This document shows positions 9,069 to 18,122 of a stretch of DNA of 64,000 nucleotides, one piece after another; the first letter of the stretch is position 1, and each line of letters begins with the position of its first letter. The notes under the pieces are model-generated. The model was not told where the DNA came from and did no database searches. It saw only the letters and a program-made list of their open reading frames with translations. Origin of the DNA: Kiloniellaceae bacterium (GTDB lineage: Bacteria > Pseudomonadota > Alphaproteobacteria > Kiloniellales > J153). The DNA lies in assembly GCA_021776095.1 (NCBI GenBank), contig JAJFGO010000021.1, forward strand, positions 124,001 to 188,000, read 5' to 3'. A program made the translations under genes and the position numbers.

Positions 9069-10135
9069 TGGCCAAGATAACCCTGGACAATATCCGGCAC
9101 AGTTACCTGGCCCGCCCCGAGGTCGAAGAAGACTGGGCCTTGAAGCAGCTCGACGTCGTTTGGGCCGACGGCGGCGCTTATGCGCTGCTCGGGCCGTCCG
9201 GATGCGGCAAGACGACCTTGCTCAATATCATCTCCGGGCTTTTGAAGCCGAGCGAGGGCCGCGTTCTGTTCGACGACCGCGACGTCACGGAATTGCCGCC
9301 CGACCAGCGCCAGATCGCTCAAGTTTTTCAGTTTCCCGTCATCTACGATACCATGACGGTGTACGACAATCTGGCCTTTCCGCTGCGCAACCGCGGCATC
9401 GGTGAGACGGAAGTGGACGCCCGCGTGCGCCAAATCGCCGCGATGCTCGAACTCTCCGAGCGACTCAATACCAGGGCGTCGGGCCTAACCGCCGACGGCA
9501 AGCAGAAGATATCCCTCGGACGAGGTTTGGTCCGCTCAGACGTGAACGTGATCATGTTCGACGAGCCGCTCACCGTTATCGATCCGCACCTGAAATGGGT
9601 GCTGCGCTCTAAATTGAAGGAACTGCATCAGGAATTGCGGCGAACCATGATCTACGTGACCCATGACCAGACCGAGGCGCTGACCTTCGCCGACCAAGTC
9701 GTGGTCATGAACCTGGGCGAGGTGGTTCAGATCGGAACGCCGGTCGACCTGTTCGAACGGCCGCAGCATACTTTCGTCGGGCACTTCATCGGCTCGCCGG
9801 GGATGAACTTGCTGCCGTGCGAGATGGACGGTGGCAAGCCGGTCTTTGCCGGCCGTACAATTCCGGCGGCAAACGCGGATGCGGTCAAGGCGAACGGCGG
9901 ATCGCTCGAGATCGGCGTCCGGCCGGAATTCGTATCCTTCGCCGAGGACGGCATTCCGGTACAGATCGTCAAGGTCAGCGACGCCGGCCGCTTCCGCATC
10001 GTCGACACCAGCGCCGATGGGCAAAGCATCAAGCTTTTGATCGGCGAGGGCCAGGGGGTTCCTTCCGGTGGCGCCTGCCTGCGATTCGACCCAGATCGCA
10101 CGCGGGTCTATCGCGATGGCTGGATGGTGACGTGA
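9068..10135 (+). CDS. glpT: Glycerol ABC transporter, ATPase subunit with degenerate signature motif
   Basis: A 355-residue ABC ATPase starting at a GTG that overlaps the glpS stop by one base. Walker A GPSGCGKTT (42-50), Walker B with D165-E166 and the H-loop histidine H199 (YVTHD) are all present. The ABC signature expected as LSGGQ reads LTADG (140-144), so this subunit should not contribute a functional signature. Together GlpS and GlpT would form one canonical and one degenerate ATP site. This GlpT is an importer ATPase and is unrelated to the glycerol-3-phosphate antiporter of the same name in E. coli. Confidence 0.9.
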   Translation: MAKITLDNIRHSYLARPEVEEDWALKQLDVVWADGGAYALLGPSGCGKTTLLNIISGLLKPSEGRVLFDDRDVTELPPDQRQIAQVFQFPVIYDTMTVYDNLAFPLRNRGIGETEVDARVRQIAAMLELSERLNTRASGLTADGKQKISLGRGLVRSDVNVIMFDEPLTVIDPHLKWVLRSKLKELHQELRRTMIYVTHDQTEALTFADQVVVMNLGEVVQIGTPVDLFERPQHTFVGHFIGSPGMNLLPCEMDGGKPVFAGRTIPAANADAVKANGGSLEIGVRPEFVSFAEDGIPVQIVKVSDAGRFRIVDTSADGQSIKLLIGEGQGVPSGGACLRFDPDRTRVYRDGWMVT

Positions 10136-10145
10136 GGGCGAGGCG

Positions 10146-11009
10146 ATGAACAAAACGGTAAATCAGAAGGCCTGGTTTTTCGTTCTGCCGGTTCTGCTCC
10201 TGGTCGCCTTCAACGCGATCATTCCGCTGATGACCGTGGTGAATTACTCGGTTCAGGAAACCTTTGGCGCCAATACATTCTTCTGGGCGGGCGTACGATG
10301 GTTTGGGGAAGTGCTGCAGTCGGAACGCTTTCACGCCTCGCTCGGCCGGCAATTGTTCTTCACCTTCACGATCCTGATTATCGAGATTCCTCTCGGGGTC
10401 GCGGTCGCCCTGGCCATGCCGCGCAAGGGGCCCTGGGTTTCCGTCTGCTTGGTGTCCATGGCCCTGCCGCTGCTGATTCCCTGGAACGTGGTGGGCGCGA
10501 TCTGGAATATCTTCGCGCTGCCCGATATCGGACTTCTGGGCCGCATGCTGAATGGGATCGGGATCGACTACAATTTCACCCGCCAACCCGAGGATGCCTG
10601 GTTCACGGTCATTCTCATGGATGTCTGGCACTGGACCTCGCTGGTCGTGCTGCTTGCCTATGCCGGCCTGGTATCGATCCCCGACGCCTACTATCAGGCG
10701 GCTAAGATCGATGGCGCCAAGGCGTGGGCGATCTTCCGCTATATCCAGTTGCCGAAGATGAAGCGGGTGCTGACGATCGCGATCCTGCTGCGCTTCATGG
10801 ACAGCTTCAATATCTACACCGAGCCCTTCGTCCTGACGGGCGGCGGACCGGGTAACGCGACCACCCTGTTGTCGATCGATCTGGTGAAGATCGCGCTCGG
10901 CCAGTTCGACCTGGGGCCGGCGGCCGCCATGTCGCTGATCTATTTCCTGATCATCCTGCTGTTTAGCTGGATTTTCTACACGGTCATGACCCGGAACGAG
11001 GAACAGTGA
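10146..11009 (+). CDS. glpP: Glycerol ABC transporter, permease subunit
   Basis: A 287-residue inner-membrane permease of the MalF/UgpA type with about six transmembrane helices. The EAA-like cytoplasmic loop is visible as YYQAAKIDGAKAWAIFRYIQLP, which docks to the ATPase subunits. It starts 10 nt after glpT with GAGGCG just upstream and overlaps glpQ by one base (TGATG). It forms the transmembrane channel with GlpQ. Confidence 0.9.
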   Translation: MNKTVNQKAWFFVLPVLLLVAFNAIIPLMTVVNYSVQETFGANTFFWAGVRWFGEVLQSERFHASLGRQLFFTFTILIIEIPLGVAVALAMPRKGPWVSVCLVSMALPLLIPWNVVGAIWNIFALPDIGLLGRMLNGIGIDYNFTRQPEDAWFTVILMDVWHWTSLVVLLAYAGLVSIPDAYYQAAKIDGAKAWAIFRYIQLPKMKRVLTIAILLRFMDSFNIYTEPFVLTGGGPGNATTLLSIDLVKIALGQFDLGPAAAMSLIYFLIILLFSWIFYTVMTRNEEQ

Positions 11010-11809
11010 TGCAACGCATAAAGTGGATGGTTCCAACCGTCTATATCGCGTTCCTGATGCTGCCAATCTATTGGCTGCTGAACATGTCGTTCAAGACGAC
11101 CAACGAGATTCTGGGCACCTTCTCCCTGTGGCCGTTGGAATTCACGGTGCAGAACTATGTCACCATCTTCACCGATCCGACCTGGTACATGGGCTACGTC
11201 AATTCCTTGATTTATGTGACCATTAACACCGTTATCTCGGTCGCGGCGGCGCTGCCGGCGGCCTACGCTTTTTCCCGCTACAAGTTCGTCGGCGACAAGC
11301 ACCTGTTTTTCTGGCTCTTGACCAACCGCATGGCGCCGGCCGCCGTGTTCGCCCTGCCGTTCTTTCAGCTTTATTCGGCGATCGGGCTGTTCGACACCTA
11401 TATCGCCGTGGCGCTGGCACACACGCTGTTCAACATTCCGCTGGCGGTTTGGATCCTGGAAGGCTTCATGTCCGGCGTGCCCAAGGAGCTCGACGAGACC
11501 GCCTATGTCGACGGCTATCCGTTCTGGCGGTTCTTCATCAAGATCTTCCTGCCGACCATCGCCGCCGGCATCGGGGTCGCCGCCTTCTTCTGCTTCATGT
11601 TTTCCTGGGTCGAGCTGCTTCTGGCAAAAACCTTGACTGCGGTCGAGGCCAAGCCGATCGCGGCGACCATGACGCGAACCGCCAGTACCTCCGGCTACGA
11701 GCTCGGCCTTCTGGCCGCCGCCGGTTCACTGACCATCGTGCCGGGCGCCTTCGTGATCTACTTCGTGCGAAACTATATTGCCAAGGGCTTTGCCCTGGGC
11801 CGTGTCTAG
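11009..11809 (+). CDS. glpQ: Glycerol ABC transporter, permease subunit
   Basis: A 266-residue MalG/UgpE-type permease with six hydrophobic segments and an EAA-like loop (ELDETAYVDGYPFWRFFIKIFLP). I use the ATG at 11009, which shares its A with the glpP stop and has AGGA 8 nt upstream; the in-frame GTG at 11006 would add one residue. It is the second half of the translocation pore. It is not the periplasmic phosphodiesterase called GlpQ in enterobacteria. Confidence 0.9.
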   Translation: MQRIKWMVPTVYIAFLMLPIYWLLNMSFKTTNEILGTFSLWPLEFTVQNYVTIFTDPTWYMGYVNSLIYVTINTVISVAAALPAAYAFSRYKFVGDKHLFFWLLTNRMAPAAVFALPFFQLYSAIGLFDTYIAVALAHTLFNIPLAVWILEGFMSGVPKELDETAYVDGYPFWRFFIKIFLPTIAAGIGVAAFFCFMFSWVELLLAKTLTAVEAKPIAATMTRTASTSGYELGLLAAAGSLTIVPGAFVIYFVRNYIAKGFALGRV

Positions 11810-11839
11810 GCGCGCCACGGCAAGGAGGGAGCGAGTATC

Positions 11840-12121
11840 ATGGAACTGACCTGGATGGCCTGGACCTGGCCGACCGCCGCGTTCTTCGGATTTATCGCGC
11901 TTTGCCTGATCGCCATGACGATCCGGGAACTCACCGTACCCGGCGGCGCGCCGCGGCATGGCATTCTCGGGCTCGATACCACGCGTGGCGACCGGCTGTT
12001 CATTTCGCTGCTCGGCAGCGGCTACATTTTCCTCGCCTGGCTCGGCTTGGTGGGTCCCAACCTGTGGGGCGCGCTGGCCATCGCCCTGGTCTACGCGTTC
12101 TGCGTCTTCCGCTGGGTTTAG
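11840..12121 (+). CDS. glpU: GlpU-like small membrane protein (DUF2160)
   Basis: A 93-residue protein with two to three hydrophobic helices (TWPTAAFFGFIALCLIAMTI; FISLLGSGYIFLAWLGL; the C-terminal ALAIALVYAF). It is preceded by a strong AAGGAGGG site. It sits 30 bp after glpQ in the position of the small DUF2160 gene called glpU in rhizobial glycerol operons. The GlpU role is unknown; an accessory or stabilising subunit of the importer is an inference from its constant neighbourhood. Confidence 0.8.
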   Translation: MELTWMAWTWPTAAFFGFIALCLIAMTIRELTVPGGAPRHGILGLDTTRGDRLFISLLGSGYIFLAWLGLVGPNLWGALAIALVYAFCVFRWV

Positions 12122-12488
12122 AAAACCCGGAGATTCTATGCTTTCGGGGCTCTCCAGGAAGCGGCCATTCAAGACAAGGCCCAGGCCCTATCCCAAAGAA
12201 ACTACCCAAGGTAATATTTGCGTCAGCCCTGCTAAGACTTGGCAAGTACAGACGACATCGGGCCCGGACGAATAAAGCCCCGGAGGCTTCTCCGACGGCG
12301 GCCGAAAAACCCCGAAATTCCCCCAAGAATCGGCTGAAAACTGGGCCGGTTCACCTTACATAATACATCGTTGGGTAATATTTATACCTATATATTGTCC
12401 GATGCCTACTTGCGTATCCAGAGTGGAGAGTCCCCGTGGATGCGCCACCGGGGGTGGGCCGGGCCGGTCGCCAAGCGTGGAGTGAAGC
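12122..12488. other. Intergenic region between glpU and the beta-oxidation operon
   Basis: These 367 bp contain no convincing gene. A small hairpin CGGAG-GCTT-CTCCG (12281-12294) may mark the end of the glp transcript, though no T-tract follows. An unusually AT-rich patch at about 12355-12410 (runs such as TAATATTTATACC and TATATATTG) is the likeliest promoter zone for the fad genes. I could not define -35 and -10 boxes with confidence, and no known FadR-type operator is obvious. Confidence 0.4.
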
Positions 12489-13628
12489 ATGCAGAAAAAC
12501 GTCGTCATCGTGGGCTATGCCCGCTCGCCGTTTCAATTTGCCCACAAGGGCGCCCTGACCAAGGTCCGGCCAGACGAGATGGCGGCCCAGGTGGTGCGCG
12601 GCCTGCTGGACAAGACCGGGGTCGATCCGGCGGCCATCGAGGACCTGATCGTCGGCTGCGCCTTTCCCGAGGGCGAGCAGGGTCTGAACGTGGCCCGCCT
12701 GATCGGCTTCCTAGCCGACCTGCCGATTTCTGTCGCGGGTATGACGGTGAACCGCTTCTGCGGATCGTCCATGCAGGCCATGCACATCGCCGCCGGCGCC
12801 ATCCAAATGAATGCCGGGGAGGCCTTCATCTGCGCCGGGGTCGAATCCATGACGCGGGTCCCCCTAGCCGGTTTCAATCCCCTGCTGCATCCGGGCCTGG
12901 CCGAGCGTTTCCCGGCGGCCTACATCTCCATGGGCGAAACCGCTGAGAACGTCGCCGACAAGTACAAGATCGACCGGAAGCGCCAGGAAGACTTCGCGGT
13001 CGAAAGCCACCGCCGCGCCGCCGCCGCGCAGCAGGCCGGCAAGCTAAACGACGAGATCGTGACGATCCGCCAGGGCAACCACGCGGTCGATGCCGACGGC
13101 TGCATTCGCGCCGATACCACGGCCGAGGCCCTGGCCGGACTCAAGCCCGCGTTCAAGACCGAGGGCTCGGTGACTGCCGGCACGTCCTCACCCCTGACCG
13201 ACGGCGCTTCGGCCCTGCTGGTGACGACCGAGGATTTCGCCAAGGCGAACGGCCTGACGCCGATGGCCCGTCTGCGTGCCAGCGCGGTCGCCGGCTGCGG
13301 GCCGGATATCATGGGTATCGGCCCGGTCGTAGCCAGCCAAAAGGCCCTGGCCCGCGCCGGCGCGGCGGCCGACGATATCGACATTATCGAATTGAACGAA
13401 GCCTTCGCCGCGCAGTCGTTGGCCTGCATCGACGAGTTGGGCCTCGACCCGGCCAAGATCAACATCGACGGCGGTGCTATCGCCCTGGGCCATCCCCTGG
13501 GCGCAACCGGCGCCAGGATCACCGGCAAGGCCGCGGCCCTGTTGCAGCGCGAGGGTAAATCCCTGGCGCTCGCGACCCAATGCATCGGCGGCGGCCAAGG
13601 CATCGCGACGGTGCTGGAGGCCGCCTGA
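12489..13628 (+). CDS. fadA: Acetyl-CoA acyltransferase (thiolase) of beta-oxidation
   Basis: A 379-residue thiolase. The nucleophilic Cys91 sits in NRFCGSSMQA, the catalytic H335 in GGAIALGHPLGATGAR and the second catalytic cysteine C365 in TQCIGGGQG. Length and motifs are full. It catalyses thiolytic cleavage of 3-ketoacyl-CoA to acetyl-CoA and a shortened acyl-CoA. It is the first gene of a tight operon (TGATG overlap with the next gene) holding all soluble steps of fatty-acid beta-oxidation, which supports a degradative role over a biosynthetic acetoacetyl-CoA thiolase. Confidence 0.9.
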   Translation: MQKNVVIVGYARSPFQFAHKGALTKVRPDEMAAQVVRGLLDKTGVDPAAIEDLIVGCAFPEGEQGLNVARLIGFLADLPISVAGMTVNRFCGSSMQAMHIAAGAIQMNAGEAFICAGVESMTRVPLAGFNPLLHPGLAERFPAAYISMGETAENVADKYKIDRKRQEDFAVESHRRAAAAQQAGKLNDEIVTIRQGNHAVDADGCIRADTTAEALAGLKPAFKTEGSVTAGTSSPLTDGASALLVTTEDFAKANGLTPMARLRASAVAGCGPDIMGIGPVVASQKALARAGAAADDIDIIELNEAFAAQSLACIDELGLDPAKINIDGGAIALGHPLGATGARITGKAAALLQREGKSLALATQCIGGGQGIATVLEAA

Positions 13629-15964
13629 TGAAGATCGAAAAGGCCGCGGTCGTTGGCGCCGGAGTGATGGGCGGCGGCATCGCCGCGCACCTGGCCAATG
13701 CCGGCGTGCCGGTGTTGTTGCTCGACGTTCCCTCCAGCAACGGTGCCGGGCGCAACGCCCTGGCCGCAAGCGCGATCCAGCGCATGCTGAAGGCCGACCC
13801 AGCGCCCTTCATGAGCAAACGGGCGGCCAAGCTGGTCACGCCCGGCAACACGGAAGACGACCTGGCGCGCCTGAGCGAAGTTGATTGGATCATCGAGGTG
13901 GTGGTCGAGGACCTGGGCGTCAAACACGACCTCTATAAGAAGATCGAGGCGGTGCGCCGCAAAGGCAGTATCGTGTCCTCGAACACCTCGACCCTGCCGC
14001 TCAGCCAACTCACGGGCGGGATGCCGGAGTCCTTCGCGCGCGATTTCCTGATCACGCACTTCTTCAATCCGCCGCGCTACATGCGCCTCTTGGAAATCGT
14101 CTCGGGCGAAGAAACGCGGCCCGAGGTTGTCAGCGCGGTCACCGGTTTCTGCGACCGGCGCCTGGGCAAGGGTATCGTCCATTGCCACGACACGCCGGGC
14201 TTCGTGGCCAACCGGATCGGCAGTTTCTGGCTGCAATGCGCGGTGGTCGAAGCGATCGACCACAAGCTCAGCGTCGAAGAGGCCGACGCGGTCATGGGCC
14301 GCCCCTTGGGCATTCCCAAAACCGGCATTTTCGGCCTGCTCGATCTGGTCGGCCTCGACCTCATGCCCAAGGTGGACGCGAGCCTGGGCGCCGCCTTACC
14401 GCAAGGCGACGCCTATCATAGCATCCGGCGCCCTTGGCCCCTGCTCGATAAGCTGATCGCCGATGGCTACACCGGGCGCAAGGGCAAGGGTGGTTTCTAT
14501 CGCCTCAACAAAACCGACGGCAGGCGGGTCAAGGAAGCCATCGACCTGCACAGTGGCGACTACGCCCCCGCCGCCAAGCCGGCGTTGGAAAGCCTGCGCC
14601 TGGGAAAGGCGGCCGGCCTCAAAGGACTGGTCGAGCACGACGACCGGGGCGGCAAGTACGCCTGGGCCGTGCTGTCGCGGGTCCTCACCTACGCCGCCGG
14701 CCGGGTGCCCGAAATCGCCGACACGGTGTGGGACGTCGACCGCGCCATGATCATGGGCTACGCCTGGAAACAGGGCCCCTTCGAGTTGATCGACCGCCTG
14801 GGCGCCGCCTATGTCGCCGAACGCCTGAGCACGGAAAGCAAGGACGTGCCGCACCTGCTGGCCACGGCCGCCAAGGCCGGGTCTTTTTACCGCGTCCACG
14901 AGGGGCGCAGGCAGTTTCTGAGCGTCAAGGGCGACTACGTCGATGTGCCGCGGCCCGAGGGTGCGGTGCTGCTGGAAGACATCAAGCGCGTGTCCGCGCC
15001 GATCAAGAAGAACGGCTCGGCCAGTCTCTGGGACATCGGCGACGGCGCGGTCTGCCTAGAGGTGCACACCAAGCTCAACACCATCGACACCGATGTGCTC
15101 TCCATGCTGGAGACCGCGATCAAGACGATCGAAAAGAGCGAAAATTACAAGGCCCTGGTCATCTACAACGAAGGTTCGCATTTCTCCGCGGGGGCCAATC
15201 TGGGCCTCGCCCTCTTCGCCGCCAATACCGGCCTCTGGCCCATGATCGAAAGCATGGTGGAGCAGGGCCAAAAGACTTATCGCCGCATGAAGTACGCCGG
15301 CTTCCCGGTGGTCGCCGCGCCCTCCGGCCTGGCCTTGGGCGGCGGCTGCGAACTCTTGCTCAATTCGGACGCGGTGCAGGCCCACACCGAAAGCTATGTC
15401 GGCTTGGTCGAGGCCGGCGTCGGCGTAATTCCGGCCTGGGGCGGTTGCGTCGAGTTGTTGCACCGTTTCGCCCACGATCCCAGACGCCCGCGCGGCCCCA
15501 TGCCGCCGGTCGCCACTGCTTTCGAGACCATCGGCATGGCCAAGGTCGCGAAATCTGCCTTCGAGGCCAAGGAAATGGGCTTCCTGCGCCCCGACGACGA
15601 CATCACGTTCAACCGCGAGCGTCTGCTGGCCGACGCCAAGGCCAAGGCCCTCGCCCTGGCCGAGGGTTACCAGGCGCCGGAACCGATCGAGCTGACCCTG
15701 CCGGGGCCGAGCGGCCGGACATCGCTGGCCTTCGCGGTCCGCGATCTTTTGGCCAAGGGTGTGGCGACCCCGCACGACGAGACCGTCGCCGGCGAGCTTG
15801 CCACCGTGCTGTCTGGCGGCCCCGACGCCGACATGACCGAGCCCCTGGCGGAGAAATCCCTGCTCACCCTGGAACGCGCCGCCTTCATGAAACTGGTCCG
15901 GACCGAGCCGACCCTGGCACGCATGGAACACACGCTAACGACCGGCAAGCCGCTCAGGAATTGA
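13628..15964 (+). CDS. fadN: 3-hydroxyacyl-CoA dehydrogenase / enoyl-CoA hydratase fusion
   Basis: A 778-residue bifunctional enzyme. I use the ATG at 13628 overlapping the fadA stop, since the open frame upstream lies inside fadA. The N-terminal half is the NAD-dependent dehydrogenase: the Rossmann motif GAGVMGGGIAAHLANAG is at about 10-26, HFFNPPRYMRLLEIV carries the catalytic His region, and GFVANRIG begins the C-terminal helical domain. A crotonase-like hydratase domain follows (SHFSAGANLGL and ALGGGCELLLNSD at about 515-580). This order, dehydrogenase first, is that of Bacillus FadN and opposite to E. coli FadB, where the hydratase is first. It performs the hydration and NAD+ oxidation steps. 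Confidence 0.88.
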   Translation: MKIEKAAVVGAGVMGGGIAAHLANAGVPVLLLDVPSSNGAGRNALAASAIQRMLKADPAPFMSKRAAKLVTPGNTEDDLARLSEVDWIIEVVVEDLGVKHDLYKKIEAVRRKGSIVSSNTSTLPLSQLTGGMPESFARDFLITHFFNPPRYMRLLEIVSGEETRPEVVSAVTGFCDRRLGKGIVHCHDTPGFVANRIGSFWLQCAVVEAIDHKLSVEEADAVMGRPLGIPKTGIFGLLDLVGLDLMPKVDASLGAALPQGDAYHSIRRPWPLLDKLIADGYTGRKGKGGFYRLNKTDGRRVKEAIDLHSGDYAPAAKPALESLRLGKAAGLKGLVEHDDRGGKYAWAVLSRVLTYAAGRVPEIADTVWDVDRAMIMGYAWKQGPFELIDRLGAAYVAERLSTESKDVPHLLATAAKAGSFYRVHEGRRQFLSVKGDYVDVPRPEGAVLLEDIKRVSAPIKKNGSASLWDIGDGAVCLEVHTKLNTIDTDVLSMLETAIKTIEKSENYKALVIYNEGSHFSAGANLGLALFAANTGLWPMIESMVEQGQKTYRRMKYAGFPVVAAPSGLALGGGCELLLNSDAVQAHTESYVGLVEAGVGVIPAWGGCVELLHRFAHDPRRPRGPMPPVATAFETIGMAKVAKSAFEAKEMGFLRPDDDITFNRERLLADAKAKALALAEGYQAPEPIELTLPGPSGRTSLAFAVRDLLAKGVATPHDETVAGELATVLSGGPDADMTEPLAEKSLLTLERAAFMKLVRTEPTLARMEHTLTTGKPLRN

Positions 15965-15981
15965 GACTGGGAACCTAGACC

Positions 15982-17784
15982 ATGGTCACCTATACCGCAC
16001 CGCTCGAGGATATCCGCTTCGCGCTCGACCTTTGGAGTTACGACGAGACGGTTCCCGCCCTGCCCGGCTACGAGGACGCGACCCGCGACGTAGTCGACGC
16101 CGTGCTGGAAGAGGCGGCCAAGCTGTGCGTCAACGAACTATTGCCGCTCAACCGCTCGGGCGACGAGGAGGGCTGTACCTTCGAGAACGGCGTGGTGCGC
16201 ACGCCCAAGGGCTTCAAGGAGGCCTACCAGGCCTTTATCGAAGGCGGCTGGGCCGGCCTGGCGGCAGACCCCGACTACGGCGGCCAGGGTCTGCCCAAGA
16301 CCATGCAGTTCACGGTCGAGGAATTGATCTGCTCGACCAATTTGAGCCTCGGCATCTATCCCGGCCTGTCCCACGGCGCCTATAACGCCCTGGCGCTGCA
16401 CGGCACCGACGCGCTCAAGACCTTGTTCTTGCCCAAGCTGACGGACGGCACCTGGGCCGGCACCATGTGCCTGACCGAATCCCATTGCGGCACCGATCTG
16501 GGCCTCATTCGCACCAAGGCCGTGCCCAACGGCGCGATCGGCCCGGGCGGCGAACCGGCCTACAAGATCACCGGCACCAAGATCTTCATCTCCGCCGGCG
16601 AGCACGACCTGACCGAGAACATCCTGCACCTGGTGCTGGCCAAGCTGCCCGACGCGCCGGCCGGCGCCAAGGGTATCTCGCTGTTCCTGGTGCCCAAGTT
16701 CATCGCCAAGGAAGACGGCGCCCTGGGGCCGCGCAACGGGGTCGCCTGCGGCGCGATCGAACACAAAATGGGCATCAAGGCCTCGGCGACCTGCGTCATG
16801 AACTTCGACGAGGCCGAGGGCTATCTGGTCGGCAAACCGCACAGCGGCATGCGCGCCATGTTCACCATGATGAACACCGCGCGCCTGGCGGTCGGCATGC
16901 AGGGCCTGGGCCTGGCCGAAGCGGCCTATCAATCGGCCGTCGCCTACGCCAAAGACCGCACCCAGGGCCGCGCGCTAAAGGGCGCGCAGCATCTCGACAA
17001 GGCGGCCGATCCGATCATCGTGCACCCGGACGTGCGCAAGATGCTGCTGACCATGCGCGCCCAGATCGAGGGCTGCCGCGCGCTCGCCACCTGGGTCGGC
17101 ATGGCGGTCGATGTCGCCGAGCGCCACCCCGACGCGGCCCAGCGCCAAGAGGCCGACGATCTAGTCGCGCTCATGACCCCGATCATCAAGGCCTACTTCA
17201 CCGACATGGGCTTCGATGTCGCCAACCTGGGGGTCCAGGTGTTCGGCGGCCACGGCTATATCCGCGAACACGGCATGGAGCAGCTGGTGCGCGACGCGCG
17301 CATCGCGCAGCTTTACGAAGGCACCAATGGGATTCAGGCGCTCGACCTGGTCGGGCGCAAGCTGCCCCAGGGCATGGGCCGCCTGCTGCGCCGCTTCTTC
17401 CACCCCGTGCTGGGCTTTATCGAAGACAACCAGATGGACGCCGATCTAGCCGACTACGTCCTGCCGCTCGCCAAGGCCTTCGGCCGCCTGCAGCAGGCCA
17501 CCGGCTGGGTCGCCCAGCAAGGCTTGAGAGACCCCGAGGAAGCCGGCGCGGCGGCGAGCGACTATCTACGCCTTTTCGCCCTGGTCGCGCTCGCCTACGT
17601 CTGGGCCAAGACCGCCCAGGCCGTGCTGGCGGTGCCGGAGGCCGAACGCCAGGCCTTCCACAAGGCCAAGCTCTCGACCGCGCGTTTCTACATGACCCGC
17701 ATCTTGCCCCAGACCTCCAGCCTCTTCGCCATGATCAACGCCGGCGCCAAGCCCATCATGGAACCGGAAGAAGCCTGGTTCTAG
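15982..17784 (+). CDS. fadE: Acyl-CoA dehydrogenase, 600-residue type
   Basis: A 600-residue flavoprotein with the acyl-CoA dehydrogenase N, middle (CLTESHCGTDLGLIRT) and C domains. The likely catalytic Glu446 is in YEGTNGIQ. An extra C-terminal helical segment is typical of the roughly 600-residue subfamily that includes DmdC-type 3-methylmercaptopropionyl-CoA dehydrogenases and many alphaproteobacterial fatty acyl-CoA dehydrogenases. Its position 17 bp after the fadA-fadN pair favours general fatty-acid oxidation; a DMSP role cannot be excluded from sequence alone. The electrons would go to ETF. Confidence 0.87.
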   Translation: MVTYTAPLEDIRFALDLWSYDETVPALPGYEDATRDVVDAVLEEAAKLCVNELLPLNRSGDEEGCTFENGVVRTPKGFKEAYQAFIEGGWAGLAADPDYGGQGLPKTMQFTVEELICSTNLSLGIYPGLSHGAYNALALHGTDALKTLFLPKLTDGTWAGTMCLTESHCGTDLGLIRTKAVPNGAIGPGGEPAYKITGTKIFISAGEHDLTENILHLVLAKLPDAPAGAKGISLFLVPKFIAKEDGALGPRNGVACGAIEHKMGIKASATCVMNFDEAEGYLVGKPHSGMRAMFTMMNTARLAVGMQGLGLAEAAYQSAVAYAKDRTQGRALKGAQHLDKAADPIIVHPDVRKMLLTMRAQIEGCRALATWVGMAVDVAERHPDAAQRQEADDLVALMTPIIKAYFTDMGFDVANLGVQVFGGHGYIREHGMEQLVRDARIAQLYEGTNGIQALDLVGRKLPQGMGRLLRRFFHPVLGFIEDNQMDADLADYVLPLAKAFGRLQQATGWVAQQGLRDPEEAGAAASDYLRLFALVALAYVWAKTAQAVLAVPEAERQAFHKAKLSTARFYMTRILPQTSSLFAMINAGAKPIMEPEEAWF

Positions 17785-17826
17785 GCCATTCCAAACATCA
17801 ACCGATAATAAGAAAGAACGCAGCGC

Positions 17827-18039
17827 ATGGCGAAGCAAGAGGTACGGGAGAAGCATGAGCAAGGCATGCTCAACAACATCGGCGGCCGCGATGAACCGGC
17901 GGCAGAGCCGGCCGCGCCGGCCGCGCCAAAGGCGAAAAAGCCGGTCGGCTGGATGGTCTATGTCGGCAGCGTCCTCTGGGCGACCTTCCTGTGCGGCGCG
18001 GGCCTAATCGCCTGGCTAGTATTCACCAAGGTCGCGTAG
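17827..18039 (+). CDS. Small single-span membrane protein
   Basis: A 70-residue protein with a charged N-terminus, an Ala/Pro-rich linker (EPAAEPAAPAAPKAKK) and one C-terminal transmembrane helix (MVYVGSVLWATFLCGAGLIAWLVF). It lies 42 bp after the acyl-CoA dehydrogenase gene on the same strand and may be cotranscribed. I do not recognise a family. The composition agrees with coding sequence of this genome. Confidence 0.6.
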   Translation: MAKQEVREKHEQGMLNNIGGRDEPAAEPAAPAAPKAKKPVGWMVYVGSVLWATFLCGAGLIAWLVFTKVA

Positions 18040-18122
18040 GACCTTCCCGAGGCTAATAGTTTACCTCCAACACCGTGTTGACTCTTGGTGTGGTCTCTTT
18101 GAACCCAATGGTAGGCCAAATC

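Noticed and set aside
12138-12275. Small 45-codon open frame after glpU
   Set aside because: No ribosome site, no hydrophobic or conserved pattern, and the region looks like an untranslated gap.
14728-15978. Long open frame of 416 codons on the plus strand inside the FadN-like gene
   Set aside because: It is an alternative frame of GC-rich coding DNA. The product is Arg/Gly/Pro-rich with no domain, while the main frame has clear enzyme motifs.
16467-17858. Open frame of 463 codons in another plus frame of the acyl-CoA dehydrogenase gene
   Set aside because: Low-complexity Arg/Gly-rich translation and full overlap with a well-supported gene.
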